Shown: positions 50,539-60,085, numbered from the stretch's first letter. The stretch is DNA of 64,000 nt from Prevotella sp. UBA2756 (GCA_002353205.1 DEJE01000045.1:48438-112437), one strand, 5' to 3'. Notes: generated by a model from the letters alone, not told the origin. Made by a program: numbers and translations.

Positions 50539-51828
50539 CTATTGGCTGCAGAGGACCTCGCAGACACGGTCCTGGAACGAGCGGCCCGTCTGTTGCTGTC
50601 GGTTGCCCATGTTGATGATCGAGAAGCAGAGATAGTGGCCGTTGGCGGCCGTGCAGTAGCCTGCCAGTGCGCTGACACCCATCACGGTACCCGTCTTTGC
50701 CTTCACGTTGCCCTGCGCCTTGGTCTTTCGCATGCGTCCCGATAGCGTGCCGTCTTCGCCCGCTATGGGCATCGATGGCAGCAGACAGGGGAAGATGGTC
50801 TCGTTGTCGTAGGCATAGCGTAGGAAGCGCACTTCGAGTTCGGGCGTTACGTAGTTGTAGAGCGACAGTCCGCTGCCGTCGGCGAAGTAGTAGTTCTTCG
50901 GGTTGAGTCCCATCTTGCTGACCAGCCGCTCGATGGCTTCGCGCGCACCTTTGGCCGTTGCCGGTCCCTTTGTGGTGATGCTTGCTGCGAGTTGGTAGAA
51001 GAGACATTCGGCGAAGAGGTTGTTGCTGTTCTTCATCATGCGCTGTAGAACCTGCGAGATGGTGTGCGACTGTGTGCAGATGAGGCGTGCGCCCGAGGGT
51101 GTCTGTCCTCGCAGCGTGTCGCCAATGAAGACGATGCCCGCCTTGGCGAGCTCCTGGCAGAATCGCTTCATGAACGTGTTCTTGCCGTTGATGAGCAGCG
51201 GCGATAGCTCGGGGTTGTCGTCGTCCCAGCACCATCCTTCGCCCCATCGTTTGCTGTCCTTCATCGAAAGGTCGGCATAGATCTGTCCGCGTATGGTGTC
51301 GATGTTCATCTGTCGCAGTCCTGAGACGAAGGACCGCATGTCGTCGTTGCCGAAGAGCGGGTCCATGCCCCCCTTGAGATAGACGTTTCCTCGCAGCGTG
51401 GTGCTGTCTTGTCGTCCTGTCCACATCAGGTGTGTGCGGAAAGCGAAGGAGTCGCCCAGTCGGTCGATGGCAGTGATGGCGTTGATCATCTTCATGGTGG
51501 ATGCCGGCCGCATGAGTTGCTTCTCGTTGTGGCAGAAGATGGCGCTGTCGGCGGTGAGGTCGTAGACCATCATTCCCACCTGGGATGATTTGAACATCTT
51601 GCCTTTCAGCAGGTTCTGCAGCCGTGCGTTGACGTTTTCGGGCCATGCGAGTTCTTTGCTCGGCATGATAGAGTCGGCCGGCAGGTCGAAGGTGTCGGGT
51701 TCCTGCTCCTCGTCGTGCGCTTCGTCTTCCTCGATGATGAGCAGGCTGTCGTCGTCGCTGACGGTCACTTGCGCCGCTATGGTGGCGGGCATGATGAGCA
51801 TCAGGATTAAAAAGTTCCAATATTTCAT
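50539..51828 (-). CDS. dacB: D-alanyl-D-alanine carboxypeptidase/endopeptidase, S13 (PBP4) family
   Basis: A 429-residue periplasmic enzyme that trims or cleaves peptidoglycan cross-links. A signal peptide ends 'ATIAAQ'. An acidic stretch ('DDDSLLIIEEDEAHDEEQEP') precedes the catalytic domain. The active-site motifs are Ser110-x-x-Lys113 in 'RPASTMKMINAITA', Ser-Asn-Asn in 'MKNSNNLFAECLF' and Lys-Thr-Gly in 'KAKTGTVMGVSALAG'. The domain between the first two motifs ('GNVYLKGGMDPLFGNDDM' and on) is the S13-type insertion. Length is a little shorter than E. coli PBP4 (477). Read on the minus strand, a TACCTTTG at 51903-51896 could be its -7 element. Confidence 0.92.
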   Translation of the reverse strand: MKYWNFLILMLIMPATIAAQVTVSDDDSLLIIEEDEAHDEEQEPDTFDLPADSIMPSKELAWPENVNARLQNLLKGKMFKSSQVGMMVYDLTADSAIFCHNEKQLMRPASTMKMINAITAIDRLGDSFAFRTHLMWTGRQDSTTLRGNVYLKGGMDPLFGNDDMRSFVSGLRQMNIDTIRGQIYADLSMKDSKRWGEGWCWDDDNPELSPLLINGKNTFMKRFCQELAKAGIVFIGDTLRGQTPSGARLICTQSHTISQVLQRMMKNSNNLFAECLFYQLAASITTKGPATAKGAREAIERLVSKMGLNPKNYYFADGSGLSLYNYVTPELEVRFLRYAYDNETIFPCLLPSMPIAGEDGTLSGRMRKTKAQGNVKAKTGTVMGVSALAGYCTAANGHYLCFSIINMGNRQQQTGRSFQDRVCEVLCSQ

Positions 51829-51947
51829 GTCGTTGAACGTTGTGTCGTTTCGCGGTTACAGCCCCGAAACGCGACGTTTTTTTTCTTTTTATTTGCAAAG
51901 GTACGCAAAAAAACTCAGTTAACGCCTATAAATTAGTTTTAATTCAT

Positions 51948-51955
51948 TACCTTTG
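51948..51955 (+). promoter_or_regulatory. Candidate -7 element for the EamA transporter gene
   Basis: TACCTTTG at 51948-51955 fits the -7 consensus 26 bases before the ATG at 51981; no TTTG is found at the usual -33 distance. Confidence 0.5.
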
Positions 51956-51980
51956 CAGCGTATTAACACCATTGTCTGAC

Positions 51981-52871
51981 ATGGATTCGAACAAGACACT
52001 GCAAGGACATGCCGCCATCCTGACGGCGAACGTCATCTTCGGACTGGGTGTTCCGGTCACGAAATTCCTCCTCGACGAGTGGGTGACACCGATGACCTAC
52101 ATGGCCACGCGCTGCTTCGGCGCAGCCCTGATTTTCTGGGTCGTCAGTCTGTTTCTGCCGAAGGAGAAGGTGGAGCGTCGCGACCTGCTGGTGATCATGG
52201 CCGGTGGCCTGCTGGGCTTCGTCATCTCGCAGACGCTCACGGCGTGGGCGCTGCAGTTCACCACGCCCGTCTACTACTCGCTCATCGCCACGCTGACGCC
52301 TATCGCCACGATGCTCATGGCGGCAGTGTTTCTCGGCGAGAAGATCACGCGCGAGAAGTCGCTCGGCGTAGCACTTGCCATTGCCGGAGCAGCGCTGATG
52401 GTGTTCGTAGGCTGGCAGGCGGGAGCTGGCAGCAACGACCTTCTTGGCATCATCCTGGCCCTGCTGAGCGTGCTGACGTGGGTTGTCTACCTGCTCATCA
52501 CGCGCAAGGTGTCGCAGAAATACACTGCCGTGACGCAGATGAAGTGGGTCTTCCTCGTCTCGGCCATCGCCGTGCTGCCCTTCTCGTGGCACGAGTTTCC
52601 GCAGACGGCCCTCTATGGCGGGCAGTTCGGTTGGGACGGTGCTGGCGCCATGCTGTTCATCGTGGTCTTCGCCACTGTGCTGGGCTACTTCATGATACCC
52701 TTCGCCCTGCAGTTCCTGAAGGCGACGACGGTGAGCATCTACACCAACATTCAGCCCGTTGTGGCCTCGCTCGTGGCCATCGCCATCGGCCAGGACCTGC
52801 TGACGTGGGACAAGCCCGTGGCTGCCGTCCTCGTGCTTCTCGGTGCCTGGCTGGTGACTCGGAAGGAGTAG
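51981..52871 (+). CDS. EamA/DMT-family transporter
   Basis: A 296-residue inner-membrane carrier with ten hydrophobic helices in two EamA repeats. The first begins 'AAILTANVIFGLGVPVTKFL', with 'TYMATRCFGAALIFWVVSLF'; the second begins 'LLGIILALLSVLTWVVYLLI', with 'FLKATTVSIYTNIQPVVASL' and 'VLVLLGAWLVTRKE' at the end. Members export amino acids, nucleotides or other metabolites, and the sequence gives no substrate. The ATG at 51981 starts 'MDSNKTLQGHAAIL', close behind a -7 element. It is followed by nadB after 32 bases, so the two may be transcribed together. Confidence 0.92.
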   Translation: MDSNKTLQGHAAILTANVIFGLGVPVTKFLLDEWVTPMTYMATRCFGAALIFWVVSLFLPKEKVERRDLLVIMAGGLLGFVISQTLTAWALQFTTPVYYSLIATLTPIATMLMAAVFLGEKITREKSLGVALAIAGAALMVFVGWQAGAGSNDLLGIILALLSVLTWVVYLLITRKVSQKYTAVTQMKWVFLVSAIAVLPFSWHEFPQTALYGGQFGWDGAGAMLFIVVFATVLGYFMIPFALQFLKATTVSIYTNIQPVVASLVAIAIGQDLLTWDKPVAAVLVLLGAWLVTRKE

Positions 52872-52903
52872 GCTCAGAAAAGAACCATAAAAATCACGGA
52901 CCT

Positions 52904-54490
52904 ATGATATACAAGTACGACTTTCTCATCATCGGCGCAGGCGTCGCCGGCATGAGTTATGCGCTGAAAGTGGCGCGTGCCAAGAAGGGCAAGATCTGCA
53001 TGATCTGCAAGACCAGCCTCGACGAGGCCAATACGAGCTTCGCCCAGGGCGGCGTGGCATCGGTGACGAACCTCCTGGTCGACGATTTCAACAAGCACAT
53101 CGAAGACACGATGATTGCGGGCGACTATATCTCCGACCGCAAGGCTGTGGAGCAGGTGGTGACGAAGGCCCCCGAGCAAATCAAGGAACTTGTGGGCTGG
53201 GGCGTGAATTTCGACCGCAAGGACGACGGCACGTTCGACCTGCACCGCGAGGGCGGGCACTCGGAGTTCCGCATCCTGCACCATGCCGACGACACGGGCG
53301 CCGAGATCCAGCGCGGCCTGATGGCCGCCGTGCGTGCCTGTCCCGACATTGAAATCAAGGAGAACCATTTCGCCGTGGAAATCATTACGCAGCACCACCT
53401 CGGCGCGAAAGTGACGCGGCGCACACCCTATATCAACTGCTACGGAGCCTACGTGCTGAACCCCGAGACGCAGAAGGTTGACACCTATCTGTCGAAGGTG
53501 ACGCTGATGTGCACGGGCGGTTGCGGCGCCGTCTACCAGACAACGACCAACCCCATCATCGCCACGGGCGACGGCGAGGCTATGGTCTACCGCGCCAAAG
53601 GAACCGTTCAGGACATGGAGTTCGTGCAGTTCCACCCCACCGCGCTCTATTCGCCGGGCGAGACGCATCCTGCCTTCCTCATCACCGAGGCCATGCGCGG
53701 CTACGGCGGCATCCTGCGCCTGCCCAACGGACAGTCGTTCATGGAGAAATACGACGAGCGCCTGTCGCTGGCCCCGCGCGACATCGTGGCCCGCGCCATC
53801 GACAAGGAGATGAAGATACACGGTCTGGACCACGTCTGTCTCGACGTGACGCACAAAGACGCGGCCGAAACGCGCCACCACTTCCCCAACATCTACCAGA
53901 AATGCCTCTCGATGGGCATCGACATCACCACCGACTACATTCCCGTCAGGCCCGCAGCCCACTACATGTGCGGCGGCATCAAGGTCGACCTGAACGGATG
54001 CTCGTCGATAGAACGGCTCTACGCCATCGGCGAATGCTCGTGCACCGGACTGCACGGCGGCAACCGACTGGCCAGCAACTCGCTCATCGAGGCCGTGGTC
54101 TATGCCGACGCTGCAGCCAAACACTCGCTGGAACACATCGACCTGTACGACTTCAACGACAAGGTTCCAGAGTGGAACGACGAGGGAACGATGACCAACG
54201 AGGAGCAGGTGCTCATCACGCAGTCGGTGAAAGAGGTGGGCGAGATCATGTCCAACTACGTGGGCATCGTGCGCAGCGACCTCCGTCTGAAGCGCGCCTG
54301 GGTGCGCCTGGACACGCTCTACGAAGAGACCGAACAGCTCTTCAAACGCGTGAAAGCGAGCAAGGACATCTGCGAACTGCGCAACATGATCAACGTGGGC
54401 TACCTCATCACGCGCTTCGCCCTGGAGCGCAAGGAGAGCCGCGGCCTGCACTTCACCATCGACTACCCCGTGCACGCCTACGACAAGTGA
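52904..54490 (+). CDS. nadB: L-aspartate oxidase
   Basis: A 528-residue FAD enzyme that oxidises L-aspartate to iminoaspartate, the first step of de novo NAD synthesis. The N-terminus 'YDFLIIGAGVAGMSYAL' is the dinucleotide fold; 'ANTSFAQGGVASV' is the FAD loop; 'DMEFVQFHPTALY' and 'RAIDKEMKIHGLDHVCLDVT' line the succinate-dehydrogenase-like active site; 'AAHYMCGGIKVDLNGCSSIE' and 'LASNSLIEAVVYADAA' complete the flavin site. The C-terminal helical domain runs from about residue 420. The ATG at 52904 is the only one that leaves the FAD motif at the usual distance. nadA and nadC are not in this window. Confidence 0.95.
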   Translation: MIYKYDFLIIGAGVAGMSYALKVARAKKGKICMICKTSLDEANTSFAQGGVASVTNLLVDDFNKHIEDTMIAGDYISDRKAVEQVVTKAPEQIKELVGWGVNFDRKDDGTFDLHREGGHSEFRILHHADDTGAEIQRGLMAAVRACPDIEIKENHFAVEIITQHHLGAKVTRRTPYINCYGAYVLNPETQKVDTYLSKVTLMCTGGCGAVYQTTTNPIIATGDGEAMVYRAKGTVQDMEFVQFHPTALYSPGETHPAFLITEAMRGYGGILRLPNGQSFMEKYDERLSLAPRDIVARAIDKEMKIHGLDHVCLDVTHKDAAETRHHFPNIYQKCLSMGIDITTDYIPVRPAAHYMCGGIKVDLNGCSSIERLYAIGECSCTGLHGGNRLASNSLIEAVVYADAAAKHSLEHIDLYDFNDKVPEWNDEGTMTNEEQVLITQSVKEVGEIMSNYVGIVRSDLRLKRAWVRLDTLYEETEQLFKRVKASKDICELRNMINVGYLITRFALERKESRGLHFTIDYPVHAYDK

Positions 54491-54601
54491 GTCGGCCGTG
54501 CAACCTCCGCTGACGACAAGCATGGGTGTACCGTCGGGTGCACCCATGCCCGACATACAGATTACTACTAATACCTTTTATAATATTAACCTTATTCGAT
54601 T

Positions 54602-56317
54602 ATGACTCAGGAAAAACGAATCATCGAGTGCGTCCCCAATTTCAGCGAGGGACGCGACATGAGCATTATCAAACAGATTACAGACGACATTGAAGCGGTG
54701 AAAGGCGTGAAACTGCTCGACGTGGATCCCGGTGAGGCGACCAACCGCACCGTCGTGACCTTCGTGGGCGAGCCGGAGGCTGTCGTTGAGGCTGCTTTCC
54801 GTGCAGCCCGCAAGGCCGGACAGGTCATCGACATGCGCCAGCACCACGGAGCTCATCCCCGTATGGGCGCCACCGACGTGCTGCCGCTGATCCCTGTCAG
54901 CGGTATTACGCTGGAAGAGTGTGCCGCATTGGCACGACAGTTGGCCGAGCGAATGGCTAAGGAGGCAGGCATTCCCTGCTATTGCTACGAGGCTGCTGCC
55001 TTCACCCCCGAGCGGAAGAACCTTGCCGTCTGCCGTCAGGGAGAGTATGAGGGTCTGGCCGAACGGCTGAAGACACCCGGCAAGCAGCCCGACTTCATGC
55101 CGACGGGCGAGGCTGCGGAGGAAGGCTGGAAGCGTACGGGCTGTACGGCCGTCGGTGCGCGCGACTTCCTCATCGCCGTGAACTACAACCTGAACACCAC
55201 TTCCACGCGCCGCGCCAATGCCATCGCCTTCGACGTGCGTGAGAAAGGACGTCCTGTGCGCGAGGGCCATCCCATCACCGGTAAACCCAAGAAAGACGAG
55301 AACGGAAACACCATCATGCAGCCCGGAACGCTGAAGTGTACGAAGGCCATCGGATGGTATATCGACGAATACGGCATCGCGCAGGTGTCGATGAACATGA
55401 CCAACATCAACGTCACGCCGCTGCATGTGGCCTTCGACGAGGTGTGCCGTTGCGCGCAGAACCGCGGCATCCGCGTCACGGGCACGGAGATTGTGGGTCT
55501 GGTGCCGAAGCGCACGCTCATCGAGGCCGGCAAATATTTCCTGAAGAAGCAGAACCGCTCGACGGGCATTCCCGAGGAGGACATCATCAAGATTGCCATC
55601 AAGTCGATGGGACTGGACGACCTGCGGCCGTTCAATCCGCGCGAGAAAGTCATCGAGTATCTGATGGAAGACGCCGAGGAGAAGGGAAAACAGAAGCTCG
55701 TCGACCTCACCGTGAAAGGTTTTGCCGAGGAGACGTCGCGCGAGAGTCCTGCTCCCGGCGGCGGAACCATCGCGGCCTATATGGGCGCGCTGGGTGCTGC
55801 ATTAGGAACAATGGTGGCCAACCTGTCGTCGCACAAGGCCGGATGGGATGAGCGTTGCCCTGAGTTCTCTGTCTGGGCCGACAAAGGTCAGGCACTGATG
55901 GCGGAGTTGCTCCGTCTGGTCGACGAGGACACGGAAGCCTTCAACCGCATCATGGCCGCTTTTGGCCTGCCGAAGAAGACCGACGAGGACAAGGCCGCCC
56001 GCTCGAAAGCCATTCAGGAGGCCACGCTCGATGCTGCGCAGGTTCCCCTGCAGACGATGAAAGCCTCGATGCAGGTCTTCGATATCTGTCGGGCGATGGC
56101 CAAGGAAGGCAATCCCAACAGCGTCAGCGATGCTGGTGTGGGCGCGCTGGCCGCCCGTGCTGCCGTCTTGGGCGCCGCTCTGAACGTGAAGATCAACGCC
56201 GGAAGCCTTACCGACCGCGCTGTGGCCGAACCGCTCATCGTCGAAGCCGACGCCCTGGTGGCCCAGGCCAACAATGCCGAGCAGGAAATACTGAGAATAG
56301 TAGAAAGAAAGCTGTGA
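54602..56317 (+). CDS. ftcD: Bifunctional glutamate formimidoyltransferase / formimidoyltetrahydrofolate cyclodeaminase
   Basis: A 571-residue fusion that ends histidine breakdown: the N-terminal half moves the formimino group from formiminoglutamate to tetrahydrofolate, leaving glutamate, and the C-terminal half cyclises it to methenyl-THF with release of ammonia. The transferase begins 'IIECVPNFSEGRDMSIIKQI', with 'GAHPRMGATDVLPLIPVSG' and 'LNTTSTRRANAIAFDVREKG'. The deaminase starts near residue 355 with 'VKGFAEETSRESPAPGGGTI' and 'GALGAALGTMVANLSSHKAG'. The fusion mirrors the mammalian FTCD layout and makes hutG or hutF unnecessary. The 9-bp array follows the stop directly, and hutU starts 130 bases downstream. 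Confidence 0.95.
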   Translation: MTQEKRIIECVPNFSEGRDMSIIKQITDDIEAVKGVKLLDVDPGEATNRTVVTFVGEPEAVVEAAFRAARKAGQVIDMRQHHGAHPRMGATDVLPLIPVSGITLEECAALARQLAERMAKEAGIPCYCYEAAAFTPERKNLAVCRQGEYEGLAERLKTPGKQPDFMPTGEAAEEGWKRTGCTAVGARDFLIAVNYNLNTTSTRRANAIAFDVREKGRPVREGHPITGKPKKDENGNTIMQPGTLKCTKAIGWYIDEYGIAQVSMNMTNINVTPLHVAFDEVCRCAQNRGIRVTGTEIVGLVPKRTLIEAGKYFLKKQNRSTGIPEEDIIKIAIKSMGLDDLRPFNPREKVIEYLMEDAEEKGKQKLVDLTVKGFAEETSRESPAPGGGTIAAYMGALGAALGTMVANLSSHKAGWDERCPEFSVWADKGQALMAELLRLVDEDTEAFNRIMAAFGLPKKTDEDKAARSKAIQEATLDAAQVPLQTMKASMQVFDICRAMAKEGNPNSVSDAGVGALAARAAVLGAALNVKINAGSLTDRAVAEPLIVEADALVAQANNAEQEILRIVERKL

Positions 56318-56323
56318 TGGTGG

Positions 56324-56413
56324 TCTAGAGAATCTAGAATCTCTAGAAAATCTAGATAATCTAGAAAATCTAGAACCTCTAGATAATCTAGAAGATCTAG
56401 AAATTCTAGAAAC
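56324..56413. repeat. Tandem 9-bp array (TCTAGANNN), locus 3, opposite orientation
   Basis: Ten exact 9-mers TCTAGA plus GAA, ATC, AAA, TAA, AAA, ACC, TAA, AGA, AAT, AAC. The variable triplets are A-rich here and T-rich at loci 1 and 2, so this array is the reverse complement of the others. It fills most of the gap between ftcD and hutU. Confidence 0.93.
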
Positions 56414-56447
56414 CCCAGCCCTCCCGATAAAAAAACAAAAGAAAAGC

Positions 56448-58445
56448 ATGACAAACGAAGAATTCAGAAACGAGATACGCTTAGGCATCCCCGATACGTT
56501 GCCCGAGCCGATGCCCTACGACAAGGACATCAACCATGCGCCCAAACGCAAAGATATCCTCACAACAGAACAGAAACGGCTGGCCCTGCGCAACGCACTG
56601 CGCTATTTCCCCAAGCATCTGCATGCGCAACTGGCGCCTGAGTTTGCCGAGGAGCTGAAGACCTACGGCCGCATCTACATGTACCGCTACCGTCCGCGCT
56701 ATGAGATGTTCGCCCGTCCGATTGACGAATATCCTGCACGCTCGCGTCAGGCGGCCGCCATCATGCTCATGATTCAGAACAACCTCGACCCGCGCGTTGC
56801 GCAGCATCCGCACGAACTGATCATCTACGGCGGCAACGGAGCCATCTTCCAGAACTGGGCACAGTACCGTCTGGTGATGAAATATCTCTCCGAGATGACC
56901 GACGAGCAGACGCTCGTGATGTACAGCGGACATCCGCTGGGACTTTTCCCCTCGCACAGGAACGCTCCGCGCGTAGTGGTGACCAATGGAATGGTGATTC
57001 CCAACTACTCGAAGCCCGACGACTGGGAGCGCATGAACGCCATGGGTGTGAGCCAGTACGGACAGATGACGGCTGGCTCGTATATGTACATCGGTCCGCA
57101 GGGCATCGTCCACGGCACCACCATCACCGTGCTGAACGCAGCCCGTAAGGTGGGTGGCGACAACATGAAGCTGTTCGTGACGGCCGGTCTCGGCGGCATG
57201 AGCGGTGCCCAGCCGAAGGCGGGCAACATTGCCGGTGTGGTGAGCGTGACGGCAGAGATCAATCCGAAGGCTGCGCGCAAACGCTATGAGCAGGGATGGG
57301 TGGACGAACTGCACGAGAACCTTGACGAACTGATTCCTGCCATGCGCAAGGCCGTCAGCGAGCGGCGCGTCGTCTCGATGGCATACGTGGGCAACGTCGT
57401 TGACCTGTGGGAGCGTCTGGCCGAAGAGAACATTCACGTCGACCTGGGCAGCGACCAGACCTCGCTCCATAATCCGTGGGCCGGCGGTTACTATCCCGTG
57501 GGGCTTTCGCTCGAAGAATCGAAGCAGATGATGGCCGAGAACCCTGCTCTCTTCAAGGAGAAGGTGCAGGCCTCGCTGCGCCGACAGGTGGCCGCCATCA
57601 ACAAGCTGACCGCCAAGGGCATGTATTTCTTCGACTATGGCAACGCGTTCCTGCTCGAATCGAGCCGTGCCGGTGCCGACATCATGAAAGCCGACGGCAC
57701 CTTCCGCTATCCCAGCTACGTGCAGGACATCATGGGACCGATGTTCTTCGACTACGGCTTCGGGCCGTTCCGCTGGGTATGCACGTCGGGCGATCCTGCC
57801 GACCTGGCCACAACCGACCGTCTGGCAGCTCAGGTGCTGGAGGAAATCATGACGAGTGCGCCTGCCGACATACAGGGTCAGATGGCCGACAACATCCACT
57901 GGATCAAAGAGGCCGGCAAGAACAAACTCGTCGTCGGGTCGCAGGCACGCATCCTCTATGCCGACTGTGAGGGCCGTACAAAGATTGCGCTGGCCTTCAA
58001 CGAAGCCATCAAGCGCGGCGAGCTGAAGGCTCCCGTCGTCCTCGGACGCGATCATCACGACGTCAGCGGCACCGATTCCCCCTTCCGTGAGACGTCGAAC
58101 ATCTACGACGGCTCGCAGTTCTGTGCCGACATGGCCGTGCAGAACGTCATTGGCGACGCCTTCCGCGGTGCCACATGGGTGAGCATCCACAATGGTGGCG
58201 GCGTAGGCTGGGGCGAGGTCATCAACGGCGGCTTCGGAATGGTGATCGACGGCAGTACCGACAGCGAGCGTCACATCCGCGAGATGCTGCTCTGGGACGT
58301 GAACAACGGCATCGCCCGCCGCTCGTGGGCACGCAACAAGGGTTCCATCGATGCCATTCGTCGCGAGATGGAGCGCACGCCGGGCCTCACAGTCACGCTG
58401 CCCAACTTCGTGGACGATGACATCATCGGCAACGCAATGAAATAA
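56448..58445 (+). CDS. hutU: Urocanate hydratase
   Basis: A 665-residue cytoplasmic enzyme that adds water to urocanate to give imidazolonepropionate, with NAD+ as a tightly bound electrophile. Typical segments are 'HELIIYGGNGAIFQNWAQYR', 'LVMYSGHPLGLFPSH', 'MTAGSYMYIGPQGIVHGTTI' and 'AGLGGMSGAQPKAGNIAGVV' (nucleotide binding), the cysteine region 'FRWVCTSGDPADLATTD', and 'GATWVSIHNGGGVGWGEVI'. It is about 100 residues longer than E. coli-type HutU (about 560), as in other Bacteroidota members. It follows ftcD and precedes hutH on the same strand; the gaps on both sides hold short tandem arrays rather than promoters. Confidence 0.96.
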   Translation: MTNEEFRNEIRLGIPDTLPEPMPYDKDINHAPKRKDILTTEQKRLALRNALRYFPKHLHAQLAPEFAEELKTYGRIYMYRYRPRYEMFARPIDEYPARSRQAAAIMLMIQNNLDPRVAQHPHELIIYGGNGAIFQNWAQYRLVMKYLSEMTDEQTLVMYSGHPLGLFPSHRNAPRVVVTNGMVIPNYSKPDDWERMNAMGVSQYGQMTAGSYMYIGPQGIVHGTTITVLNAARKVGGDNMKLFVTAGLGGMSGAQPKAGNIAGVVSVTAEINPKAARKRYEQGWVDELHENLDELIPAMRKAVSERRVVSMAYVGNVVDLWERLAEENIHVDLGSDQTSLHNPWAGGYYPVGLSLEESKQMMAENPALFKEKVQASLRRQVAAINKLTAKGMYFFDYGNAFLLESSRAGADIMKADGTFRYPSYVQDIMGPMFFDYGFGPFRWVCTSGDPADLATTDRLAAQVLEEIMTSAPADIQGQMADNIHWIKEAGKNKLVVGSQARILYADCEGRTKIALAFNEAIKRGELKAPVVLGRDHHDVSGTDSPFRETSNIYDGSQFCADMAVQNVIGDAFRGATWVSIHNGGGVGWGEVINGGFGMVIDGSTDSERHIREMLLWDVNNGIARRSWARNKGSIDAIRREMERTPGLTVTLPNFVDDDIIGNAMK

Positions 58446-58460
58446 TGATTTTTTTTCGTG

Positions 58461-58556
58461 ATGACGGAATGACGGGATGACGGTATTACGGAATTACGGT
58501 ATTACGGGATAACGGTATTTCGGAATAACGGAATAACGGAATAACGGAATAACGTC
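58461..58556. repeat. Tandem 8-bp array (ATAACGGA), reverse of the 6733 array
   Basis: Twelve consecutive 8-mers, from ATGACGGA through ATTACGGA and ATAACGGT to three exact ATAACGGA units and a final ATAACGTC. ATAACGGA is a circular permutation of the reverse complement of CCGTTATT, the unit at 6733-6804. The array fills the hutU-hutH gap. Confidence 0.92.
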
Positions 58557-58594
58557 AAAAACGGGAAAAAAAACGTGACAACGAAAACAACGAT

Positions 58595-60085
58595 ATGATA
58601 CATAAGATCAGTGCGGGTCATCTGACCCAGGACAAAATAGAGGAAATCATCCTCAACGACTACAAACTGGAACTGAGCGAGGAGACGCGGCAGCGCATCA
58701 TCCATTGCCGCGAATACCTGGACAACAAGGTGGCGACATCGAAAGAACCCATCTACGGCGTGACCACGGGCTTCGGCTCATTGTGCAAAATCAGCATCGG
58801 CGAGGATCAGCTGGCGCAACTGCAGATCAACCTGATGATGAGCCACGCCTGCGGTACGGGCGACAGGGTGCCGAACGACATCGTGAAAATAATGACGCTG
58901 CTGAAGGTGCAGTCGCTCAGCTACGGCTATTCGGGCTGTAAACTCGACACCGTGGAGCGGCTCATCGACTTCTTCAACAACGACATCTACCCCGTGGTCT
59001 ACATGCAAGGCTCCGTGGGTGCCTCGGGCGACCTCGTCCCGCTGGCCCATCTCTGCCTGCCTCTTGTCGGCCTGGGCGAAGTGGAGTACAAGGGCGAGGT
59101 GATGAGCGGTGCAGAGATACACCGACGGATGGGCTGGGAGCCCGTGAAGCTCGGTTCAAAAGAGGGCTTGGCGCTGCTCAATGGCACGCAGAACATGAGC
59201 GCTTTTGCCGTGTGGTCGCTCATCCACGCGAAGCGGCTGACGAACATCGCCGACGTGATTGCCGCCATGTCGCTTGAAGCCTACGACGGTCGGCGCGAGC
59301 CTTTCAACCTGGCCGTGCACATGGTGCGGCCACACCAGGGACAGATAGCCACGGCGGCCCACATGAACGAGTTGCTGAAGGGGAGCGAACTCATCGAACA
59401 GCCGAAGGTGAATGTGCAGGATCCCTATTCGTTCCGCTGCATCCCGCAGGTGCACGGGGCGGTGAAAGACACGCTGTCGTATGTGAAGAGCATCGTCGAC
59501 ATTGAGATCAACGCGACGACTGACAATCCGACAGTATGCCCCGACGACGACCTGATCATCTCGGCGGGCAACTTCCACGGCGAGCCTATTGCCATGCCGA
59601 TGGACTTCCTGGCCATTGCCATGTGCGAACTGAGCAACATCTCCGAGCGCCGTACCTATAAACTGGTGAGCGGAACGCGCGGACTGCCGTCGTTCCTCGT
59701 GGCCAAGCCGGGACTGAACAGCGGGTTCATGATTCCGCAGTACACCGCAGCAAGCATCGTCAGCCAGAGCAAGACGCTCTGCATGCCCAGCTCGGCCGAC
59801 AGCATACCGACGTCGCAAGGGCAGGAAGACCACGTCAGCATGGGTGCCAATGCGGGCACGAAGCTCTACCGCGTCATCCAGAACACTGAGCGCGTGCTGG
59901 CCATAGAGCTCTTCAATGCCGCTCAGGCGCTGGAGTTCCGTCGGCCGTTGAAGTCGTCGCCCATCATCGAGCGCGTGCATGCCGAATACCGCAAGGTGGT
60001 GCCGTTCATCGAGAACGATGAGGTGATGTACCCTCACATCGCCCGGTCGGTAGACTTCCTCCGACATTTCCCTGTTGAGAAATAA
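58595..60085 (+). CDS. hutH: Histidine ammonia-lyase
   Basis: A 496-residue enzyme that removes ammonia from L-histidine to form urocanate. The self-forming MIO cofactor comes from Ala143-Ser144-Gly145 in 'QGSVGASGDLVPLAHL'. Other family segments are 'YGVTTGFGSL' (substrate Tyr loop), 'GTQNMSAFAVWSL', 'NATTDNPTVCPDDDLIISAG', 'GEPIAMPMDFLAIAM' and 'SADSIPTSQGQEDHVSMG'. Length is normal. It ends a three-gene plus-strand run (ftcD, hutU, hutH) and is closed by a terminator at 60086-60124. hutI is separate, beyond a minus-strand pair. Confidence 0.96.
   Translation: MIHKISAGHLTQDKIEEIILNDYKLELSEETRQRIIHCREYLDNKVATSKEPIYGVTTGFGSLCKISIGEDQLAQLQINLMMSHACGTGDRVPNDIVKIMTLLKVQSLSYGYSGCKLDTVERLIDFFNNDIYPVVYMQGSVGASGDLVPLAHLCLPLVGLGEVEYKGEVMSGAEIHRRMGWEPVKLGSKEGLALLNGTQNMSAFAVWSLIHAKRLTNIADVIAAMSLEAYDGRREPFNLAVHMVRPHQGQIATAAHMNELLKGSELIEQPKVNVQDPYSFRCIPQVHGAVKDTLSYVKSIVDIEINATTDNPTVCPDDDLIISAGNFHGEPIAMPMDFLAIAMCELSNISERRTYKLVSGTRGLPSFLVAKPGLNSGFMIPQYTAASIVSQSKTLCMPSSADSIPTSQGQEDHVSMGANAGTKLYRVIQNTERVLAIELFNAAQALEFRRPLKSSPIIERVHAEYRKVVPFIENDEVMYPHIARSVDFLRHFPVEK

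Noticed and set aside
56481..58274. A 597-codon open frame antisense to hutU (and a 560-codon one antisense to nadB at 52874-54556)
   Set aside because: Both are shadows; hutU and nadB carry complete catalytic motifs and the antisense products resemble nothing.
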